Assembly (NCBI RefSeq): GCF_964204645.1
Contig: NC_134027.1
Location: 4,328,485-4,392,484 of the forward strand
Direction of reading: 5' to 3'
Source of the DNA: Tubulanus polymorphus
Taxonomy: Eukaryota; Nemertea; Palaeonemertea; Tubulaniformes; Tubulanidae
DNA: 64,000 nucleotides
The position numbers and the translations under genes are program-made. Of this stretch, positions 57,101-64,000 are shown in pieces. Below the pieces are notes generated by a model that saw only the letters and a list, made by a program, of their open reading frames with translations, ran no database searches and was not told where the DNA came from. Within the stretch, counting starts at the first letter, position 1, and every line of letters begins with the position of its first letter.

Positions 57101-59996
57101 TCCATACCAAACATTTTAAAAGTAATGATTTCCTCAACTGTGAAGAAGTGAAATAAATGTGCATTATCGCGCAAGTTGATCCTGCAACAAATTACTGGCT
57201 TTGACTCTGGCAAGCGAATGTAAGATAGATAAGTCTCGTTTTGTACGAATCATACAGAGTGGTTTAATAACCACCATAGATCGTCATCAATGTACCAATT
57301 ATCGCCTTATGATAGATAGCAAATATTCGAGGAAATTACATGACTATGACAAGCAGACAATAAACAATAACGAGAGCCCAACACGAAGCGAGTTCGCAAG
57401 GTTGGCGCTTCAGTTGTAGATGCACGGGCTCAAAGATCGTGGATTATATACTACACGATAGAGCTAGATACATAAATACATTTGATGCACTTTGAGATAA
57501 GGTTGATGCCTCGACATCGTCCCTTAGTTTGAAAAGAGTTATTCTAACAACACTGTTTCCATACGGGTTTATTGTGGAACCTTCGGATGGGATCAAAATA
57601 ATTTTTGAACCGCGAGAATAATGGAAATGTCGACGAAAACAGGTGATTAATGCCCCCTTTTAAAAAGACCAAGCTTTTATGGCCCATAAAATGAAAGGCC
57701 ACAAAATCCAACTAGCCCAAGCATGGCAACATAGCGCATACCAACTATACGACAATAAGCGAAGATCTCAATCGGGATTATGTTTTGGCCCCATGTCCTA
57801 TTGGAATGCGCCCATGCATTACAACACAAATGGATCCTTTTAATGAGAATCAATGGTTAAGTACAGCGGACAGGTAGATTCTAATTAATACGACAGATAT
57901 AGTCTTGCTATTAACGAATAGTCATGTGGTGACCAAAACCGCGTCGTCGCTTGCAGACGGATTACTTATTGTATATCATTGTGTACTTAATATTCATTCG
58001 TGTTTACTGAATTATTTAGAAATAGAACCAAAGTAGTAGCATTATTTTTCCGGGTTGAATGACGTTATTTTTCCTATATACTCGACACATATCAGAAATG
58101 ATATTTGAAAAAAAATTCATCAAAGGATATCTTTTCGTCAATATATCGAAGATCCATACGTCTTTGATGCCACGAAGAACGAAGGGGAAATAAATATTTA
58201 TTGCGATAGCGAAACAAGTAATTTTTTACCAATCAAGTTACACGCTAACGATGTTTTTGCTAAAGCCCTTCAAAACATGACGAGGCGTTCATACGCTAAT
58301 AAAACATACATACAGCCCGCCTGCGACCCCAATGTTGCTTATAATGATAGAAAATAGGCAAATTGTTTTGGCTGGCTTGAATAGCTGATAAATTATGTTG
58401 TTGTGAATGTATAATTGGAGCCGTAATTTTCCGGAATATAAAAGCTGCTGGTTCTGGGTGACCGATCAACAATGTACCGCTTTATTCAACAGGTTATCTT
58501 TGCGATGATACCCATCTATACGCTTGTACACGAATCTGTGGTATGTACGCGATGCATTACTTGTTCTAAAAGTGTACACGGACCCGAGGGGTGGATTGTC
58601 TAAACTCGGTCAACGAGTAAGCCGAAAATGAATGTCTCACCATAGATGACAATCGATCTACGCGATCTACGTGAGATTCGGAAAGAAAACGATGTATTGT
58701 GAACGCGGACAAAACGGGGTTGCAATAAAACAGGAAGTAGCTTGTTTAGTCATACACGACTTAAAACCGCAATATAAATATACCTTTGACTCGAAATTCA
58801 TTTTAGTTTGAATCATATCAGACTTTATGCAAGTCGCAAATGTTAGCTTTCGGCTAATGCCGCCATATGGAATTTACACCCATTTAGATGTCATCAGTAT
58901 GATTAATTTAATGTAGCATATTGTCTATTTCGTACTCGAAGACGATCGAAAATGTAACGACAGTTTTTTCTTTACGCCTTTTTAATCACGAATATTTCGT
59001 TTTCGACATTTTTGCGCTCCTTTACACGCGAAGCGCTAGAGACATCACGCGCGCGCCGTCCTCGATAACAAAATTTGAAATTTACATTTCCCATCAGATC
59101 AATGATGAATAATATCGATATTTCAAATGAAAATGCCTCTTCGTGCTTCAATTTTAATCAAAACCGGAATATCAATATTCGTCCGTTTCCCGCATGTATA
59201 TATTGACTGAAAAATGCGACGCACCAAAAGTTTAGAGATTATAATGTTAGCGTGGTATACATAGCCTTTACATACACATGAAATTGCGACAATATCTGAA
59301 ACGGGACACATAAATCTTATCTAAAACCCAACGGGTCTATAGGTGAACCACGTTATCGGGTTGTGTAAACTAGTTGAGGATAGCGCTACTAGTATATTTA
59401 GGCCACTGTCTGTATAGTTTTTGAGTGGAAAACCAAACACATGTGAATGAATTATACAAAACTCAAGACGCGTCCTATATTTTTAAAACTGTTGCCAATG
59501 TGGCATATCATTTTTCTTTAGTGCGTACCTCATCTAATACGTGTTCAATAGGTTGTGCATTTTTGACCATTTCTTCGCTGACTCCTGTGTCGGTTTTACA
59601 ATCCTCCTGTAATACAGTTTCGGACAAATCGTCCGCATGTGGTCGCACATAATGATGCTGAAGTGCTACTACCTAAAAATAACAGGAACATAAACAGAAA
59701 TTAATTTCCTATAGTAGCTATGAACTCAAAGAGTTTCTATTTAAAACTAATGGTCTTCACCATATTGGCAATAGATATCGAATTAATTGTTATCCAATCT
59801 CTACATCTTTTCGTAAAAATTGTTATTATTACCTAAACATATGGGAAAAAGATTTCAAAATATGTTTTACCTTATTATTCGTAACATCATATAACAAATA
59901 AACAAAAAGCACAACTTGTTCTTCATCAGCACCTAAATCCTCTCCATTTTTGCCGGCCGTTGTTAGAAATAACACAACGATGTACGAAGGGGACAT
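24163..59996 (-). CDS. ESRP: Epithelial splicing regulatory protein (ESRP/Fusilli)
   Basis: Thirteen coding exons: 59871-59996, 59529-59672, 50617-50842, 39914-40003, 38192-38246, 33507-33617, 28980-29155, 28429-28532, 26063-26278, 25707-25958, 25063-25303, 24422-24864, 24163-24339. All phases join, giving 786 aa. The N-terminal RNase H-like region (about 1-200) includes [10 protein letters not shown] and [14 protein letters not shown]1 (225-302) has [20 protein letters not shown] and [14 protein letters not shown]2 (328-410) has IVRMRGLPY and [13 protein letters not shown]3 (461-545) has [10 protein letters not shown] Pro/Ala linker with an NGL tandem repeat leads to RRM4 (703-775), with VVKGLPF and [14 protein letters not shown] proteins bind UGG-rich motifs in pre-mRNA and set epithelial splice choices. 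The gene is longer than human ESRP1 (681 aa) because of the linkers and the full fourth RRM. Introns 2 and 3 are 8.7 and 10.6 kb, while the 3' introns are under 450 bp. Confidence 0.96.
24620..24658 (-). repeat. Short in-frame tandem repeat in ESRP exon 12
   Basis: Four 9-base units encode successive Asn-Gly-Leu triplets in the linker before RRM4. Copy number may vary between individuals. Confidence 0.7.
27715..27761 (-). other. Possible poison exon in ESRP intron 8
   Basis: A 47-nt stretch bounded by TTATTTCAG and GTAAGT on the ESRP strand, between the two exons that make RRM2. The preceding exon ends in phase 0, so inclusion reads QSIW and then a stop. It does not encode ESRP-like residues in any frame. 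It may be a regulated premature-stop exon or a chance pair of splice sites. Confidence 0.25.
28021..28299 (+). CDS. Small intronless ORF nested in ESRP intron 8 (candidate)
   Basis: 92 codons from an ATG, antisense to ESRP and ending 129 bp from ESRP exon 8. The composition is hydrophilic and helix-compatible, with no low complexity, but no family is recognised. The stop codon lies in AATAAA (28295-28300) and a second AATAAA follows at 28303-28308. A single frame of this size in AT-rich DNA can arise by chance. Confidence 0.3.
   Translation: MKKEDHRTPNIQAAGSSRIDTRNQSSIVNNVVELIQKTTSTSLSCNETYRKFYTVSTKQTETYCTRLFSGKNRALSDSVQYQSRLYLLAVKQ
29156..33506 (-). other. ESRP intron 6
   Basis: 4.35 kb within the first RRM of ESRP. 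Two ATG-started frames of about 100 codons (30688-30990 plus, 31175-31492 minus) have no recognisable domains. GTCTGATTTG (32162-32171) and CAAATCAGAC (32201-32210) form a stem, and AGTACACC/GGTGTACT (32360-32377) forms another. No exon was identified. Confidence 0.5.
33783..33813 (-). other. Hammerhead-like core sequence (incomplete)
   Basis: On the minus strand CTGATGA is followed by a short imperfect stem (CTCT-AGTG-AGAG) and GAAAC, the order of the hammerhead ribozyme core. I could not find a matching stem I, so this is at most a degenerate relic of a retroelement-borne ribozyme. Confidence 0.2.
36734..36873. mobile_element. MITE-like palindromic element in ESRP intron 5
   Basis: About 140 bp with imperfect terminal inverted repeats. 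The left end runs from GGGATCAGTTTCTCAAACG into TTGGTTAA. The right end, read in reverse complement, runs from GGGTCAATTGCTCAAAAG into TTGGTTAG. Internal GTTAA and GGTTA blocks are mirrored as well. CT flanks both ends. No coding capacity. Confidence 0.6.
38247..39913 (-). other. ESRP intron 4
   Basis: 1.67 kb of AT-rich sequence. The only notable structure is a nested inverted repeat at 39201-39262. Confidence 0.5.
39201..39262. repeat. Nested perfect inverted repeats
   Basis: Outer arms TCGGCAAAT (39201-39209) and ATTTGCCGA (39254-39262) enclose inner arms ATAACCGCG (39211-39219) and CGCGGTTAT (39230-39238). All arms are perfect 9-mers. TTTGCCG/CGGCAAA (39256-39271) offers a competing hairpin. 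Confidence 0.65.
42059..42157. repeat. Foldback element in ESRP intron 3
   Basis: The arms 42059-42089 and 42127-42157 are imperfect reverse complements (about 80 percent by eye), sharing ATCTTAAA and GTTTTCC blocks around a 37-base loop. A decayed hairpin-type MITE is plausible. Confidence 0.4.
44604..44628. repeat. Perfect 11-bp hairpin with 3-base loop
   Basis: TCCTGAACATC and GATGTTCAGGA are separated by AAA. The layout GAACAnnnnnnnTGTTC is palindromic but is not spaced like the standard steroid-receptor element. Confidence 0.5.
49290..49300 (+). repeat. Poly-C tract
   Basis: Eleven consecutive C residues, isolated in AT-rich intron sequence and prone to length error or polymorphism. 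Confidence 0.9.
50843..59528 (-). other. ESRP intron 2 (8.7 kb)
   Basis: No exon, mobile element or RNA gene was recognised. A short GT run lies near 54031-54042. Open frames stay below 120 codons and look random. Confidence 0.5.
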
Positions 59997-62900
59997 ATTT
60001 TCCTTTAGCTTCCGCACACCGTTCGCTAATAAAGTTCCAACTATACTGAAGCCGTGTGCGGTCTAGCCATAGTTTTGAAACATGTGGTTGCTTCACGGAT
60101 GGCGTATCTTATGTTTGAAATCGCTCTCGGATTGGTGGAAAGCCGTTCACAACGTGGCTGCCGATGAATACTACTATGCGCGCGCACGCGTTTGTTGACA
60201 CGCGGGCAATGCGTACTACACGATCAGGAGCTAGGATCAGTTCGTAGTATGACACTAATTTCTTAAGAGCTGTATTGTTCTACGGGTCCACGACGTTTGA
60301 TTTAGTGTGTAGTAATTGCATAGCTAAAACCTGCTAATCAGAGGGACTTGTCCGTCCATAGGTTTCCATCATATAGCCGCATATAAACGTAGATTGGGGC
60401 AGTCAACAGGTTGGTAGCAGAGCTGCGGCCTAACGGTAAACAGTTGAATTAAAATGCCTTTGCTAAAGATTCTTGCTTTCGTATGTGGCAATCGTACATT
60501 GTTTTTTGTAGCTGATTTATGACGAAAATATAAATGCATCCTCAAAATACGATTGTTTCATAGATATATAGTTAAAAGAAGAAAATTAATATTACATGTG
60601 TTTGGACATATGAGCCGGAATTATGAGCCTTCACCCCACTACTTCAGCTAGCTGAGGACCGTTCTGAGTGGAAGCAAGCTGTGCGGAGGACTGTGTCGCA
60701 TTGACGGCTTGCCAGTTAAGACAAATGATCATGATCATGATGATGACGAGGATGGTGATGAAAATCAACGTGAAAATTAAAAAAAACCTTTCCATTGTTT
60801 CTTTGTGTTATTCATTGATTCGGCGGAATTTTACACCACGTAAAACCAATCCGACGATTTTACACCGCGTGCAAAAAGAAGATATATGTATAAACACTTA
60901 TCTAATGAACCAAAATTTTAGATCAAGTTTGAACATTTTGCGAGATTAGTAATATAAAGCGGGGTTATGCGGTATATATCTATATTTTTCGTCAGTACCT
61001 GAACGATGATAAACAGCTGCTGAAAAGAATTAAACTGTGAGAATTTGAACTCCTGTCCGCGTCGCATAGAACCACTTGTAGATAACGCGTGAACGTCATG
61101 TGGCGAATGTACCACTACTCATCGTAACAAATCATAAAACATACCTAAACCTATACTAAAACAGCCAGTGATGGCGAATTTACGGATATTTATACGAAAA
61201 TACAAGAACATAAATTATTCTATCACAAAATAAACGCCTTAATTCACAATTCTATTTGTTATTTTGAAACGCCAATATTGATGACGTAGTGCACATCGAC
61301 GCAGAACCCCTCAACGCATACATACGTATCAATGTATATCAACATTATTGTAACGATGTTTACGGCGTCAAAGATACCGCGTTTGGGAGGTTGTGCTCAG
61401 CAAAACCTTTGACATTCTTTTCATGGGATACCCACTTCGTATTTCTACTTTTCAATAAGGTTTGACTAGGGTTTGTGAGCCATTTGCAAATGTGTCCTAA
61501 AAATTAAGGAGAAACAAAATCACCGCAAAATCATTGATTCACTGCCATACACAAATATTACGTCTAGGCAACCTTTCAGTCGGAGTCCGGCTGTCGCCCT
61601 TTGCAAATGAAAAGGTTAATCTTACAACGATCCGGGTGCGTCATATGGACCTATACGTATTTCGATCATTTTGACAATGACGCGTGCAGTGTTCGGCCCG
61701 CAACAGCTGTGGATGGAAACAAAACCAGACGCTGGATCTATTATCATGTCGCGCGTATGATATCTCATTCTTATCTCCACAGAGCCTCTATATTTGATGA
61801 TTAATTTTTCAATACCGTAATTCGTCGTTTTTTAACGTAGCTCTACGTAGTTTTTAAGCGTTTTAGTGAACATTATTACATTATGTGACGGCATCATCGA
61901 CAAGATGAATCGGCAGACATACAGCAATTTGATTTCCAATTGTATTTTAAGCTGAGCCAATTCCACAAATTATAAAAACGTATCTAAATTGGTGTAATTC
62001 TGGTTTTTGATCCCAGTTATAAATGGTACTTGATCTCACAATGGAAAGATAAAAACAAACATAGACTCAGAGTCCATGATACAAATCATCGGAAAATGGA
62101 TCAGACTTTCTGAATGTGGCCTCTTCATATCTTACCATCTTTAGACATAGGGAAATTCGTGTAGTCGTGGAAGTATGTATATCTTATTCATGGAAAAACT
62201 CGAGCAAACTTCCTACGAATATAATATCATGAACGATCTGATAAACAAGTCTCTGTAATTTCATAAGAGTAAAACTAGAAATGTGATAACTGTATTTGTA
62301 GGGTTGCTTTGCGTGTTGTGTTTATCAGCTGTGCAGCTGTACAGAGTCCCACTAACAGGTGCACATACGTCTACATATATTGGCTTTTGTCACCTAAAAG
62401 ATCTGTCCCATTCCCAAAGCGTCATTTGGGCCTAGCGTCGCTTAAGCATACTTGTGCTTTGTGATGTATTCATTGTTTTGTAACAGCTGATCACCGCGTT
62501 CAAACAAACTTGGTTCGGCCCGCATGTTGCTCGATCGAAGGGTGTGTTTTGACTTTGTTCTATGCGTCAGCAGTCCGTGAAAACAAACCCACTAGGTTTG
62601 GCCATCACCTCCAGTGTGGTCTATCCTTATGTCTATCTGCACCCATTACTGTTCACAGTTTACCAGAACGTCTATTCTGATACCAAAAGGTACTGTATTT
62701 AGTGCCAGAAATACTGGGGGAATTTGGAGTGAAGATTTTTCCTTGAATATTGCGTCCATGTATGTGTCCCATGAATCATGAGACATGTCATCATCTGATC
62801 TCATGATTAGTGCGAAGAGGCAGCGCAATATCCTACCCCTGGATTTAAGGATTACCCGCAAAACGACTCGCAGATTCTGACACGCATTAAGATCTACATA

Positions 62901-63378
62901 TCCAGTGTCACTCGAGGTCGTCAGGTGTGGTGTAAAAAGCACATATTCATATACATATACATATAAATATACATATATGCCGATATCCGATATGCCGTCA
63001 TTGGCAATGAACGATGTACGTATAGCCTAACTGGAATAACATATTATTACATGGTCTTTATGTTTAATCCTACGTGATGTAATGAATCTTCAAACAAACT
63101 ACTCGATTTTATTACATTTATAATAAAGCAACGACTGACAGTCCGATCATCGCGCGATTAATCTGCTGATTAATAATCGAGAAATATCGCAGTACCCGGA
63201 GAGAACATAGAAACGAACGCCTTGGCGCAGATCTATTAATCAAAACGATTTGGAACATGGCAAAGGGACGAGTTTTCGATGGATGAAAATGAGGCGAATT
63301 TTCTTTGATGATCTTCCCCGTTTCGACATAATATTGAGAGTTTAAAGAACAGAAGAAAATTCCGGAATTACCGAACCT
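59997..63378. other. Region upstream of ESRP
   Basis: It should include the ESRP 5' UTR and promoter. CpG-richer sequence with alternating CG repeats lies at about 60178-60210. Open frames at 60668-60949 (plus) and 62646-62942 (minus, 98 codons) lack recognisable domains. TA/CA-rich simple sequence occupies 62941-62978. Confidence 0.4.
62941..62978 (+). repeat. ATACAT simple-sequence tract
   Basis: Imperfect tandem copies of ATACAT and ATAAAT units, a typical degenerate microsatellite. Confidence 0.7.
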
Positions 63379-63518
63379 GGGGCCAGTTGCACAGTCATGG
63401 CTTAAGTCCAAAAGTGGTCTTAAATCATAAGACCGGTCTTTAATTGTTAGATTTGCTATAGAAATAAGTTGGTCTTAGACTAGTCTTAAGTCTAAGCCAT
63501 GACTATGCAACCAGCCCC
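63379..63518. mobile_element. MITE-like element with about 26-bp TIRs
   Basis: The left end GGGGCCAGTTGCACAGTCAT continues to GGCTTA. The right end in reverse complement reads GGGGCTGGTTGCATAGTCAT, continuing to GGCTTA. The inside is AT-rich with repeated GGTCTTA/TAAGACC blocks that pair, so the whole 140 bp can fold on itself. No coding capacity. Confidence 0.65.
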
Positions 63519-64000
63519 TGAATATACGCTGGCCGACTAGAGTTGCTCTGCTGTTATAAACCGCCGAGATGATTTAGCACGCGATCAAATTTGACCCGTG
63601 CTTAATTTCCACTTGAACTATCAAAACTAATATAATAACATCGTAAACCGCGCACAGCTACTGCAAGCACAATGATGTTGTGGCAAGCGGGGTGAGTGAC
63701 TCCCGGACTCCCGGAATTTGGCACCGGCCTGGTCAGGAGTTTTTGGTCGGGCAAAATTTGGCCCGTGTCAAACCTTGGAGTTAATCAGTCTGATTACTCC
63801 AAAGTCAAATAGAGACGGACCCATGTGGTACCAGAGTGGATACGCTTTGTGTGATGGCAGCTATTAGTACAAGATAAAATCATCCCGCTCCACCCACCGC
63901 CCACCCCCAAGAAATTATTTTTTCACCCGATCGAGTAAATTTCGATTGAATGAAATATTACATTTTACATCATGCCCATTGATATTCAGCACCCAAAACC
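63519..64000. other. Right edge of the window
   Basis: No gene seen. A near-palindrome GGAGTTAATCAG/TCTGATTACTCC lies at about 63777-63800. The two nearby AAATTTGGCCC/AAATTTGACCC stretches recall a short run in RPRD1 intron 6. Confidence 0.35.

Noticed and set aside
59425-59652. 75-codon plus-strand open frame
   Set aside because: Antisense shadow of ESRP exon 2 (59529-59672).

Overview
The window is nuclear DNA of a bilaterian animal, most likely an invertebrate and perhaps a spiralian (mollusc, annelid or similar). It is AT-rich, and its genes are split by GT-AG introns and widely spaced. The coding exons match conserved animal proteins: RNA polymerase II subunit RPB3, the CTD-binding protein RPRD1, and the epithelial splicing regulator ESRP/Fusilli. 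Nothing bacterial or viral is visible. The species cannot be named from the sequence. I assembled all gene models by hand from splice sites, reading frame and family recognition. In every model the exon phases join without a break.

Layout. 465-2571 (+) is a secreted elastase-type serine protease with two six-cysteine CLIP/beta-defensin-like modules before the catalytic domain. 5520-6755 (-) is a four-helix MARVEL membrane protein. 8244-11423 (-) is a complete POLR2C (RPB3) gene. Its fourth intron holds a whole gene on the other strand, 9000-10481 (+), encoding an apparent SOCS box followed by a kinase-like domain that lacks the catalytic motifs. 11644-13874 (+) is RPRD1, head-to-head with POLR2C across only 220 bp. 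15043-18052 (+) is an HMG-box protein of unknown family. 24163-59996 (-) is a complete ESRP gene of 13 coding exons over 36 kb, with very long 5' introns and short 3' introns. The last 4 kb (59997-64000) lie upstream of ESRP and show no convincing gene.

Functional links. RPB3 is a core subunit of RNA polymerase II and RPRD1 binds the CTD of the same polymerase, so their shared promoter region joins two parts of one machine. The nested gene has a BC-box and a Cul5-box-like motif, which suggests a substrate receptor for a Cullin-5 ubiquitin ligase with a pseudokinase as its recognition part. This is inference and is the most unusual item in the window. ESRP controls epithelial alternative splicing in animals. 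This copy keeps a fourth C-terminal RRM with a recognisable RNP1 motif.

Non-coding structure. Several short foldback or terminal-inverted-repeat elements lie in introns and intergenic DNA, for example 11105-11285, 36734-36873 and 63379-63518. They look like small non-autonomous transposons. The long ESRP introns contain many open frames of about 60-117 codons, none of which I could tie to a gene with confidence. No tRNA, rRNA or CRISPR was found.
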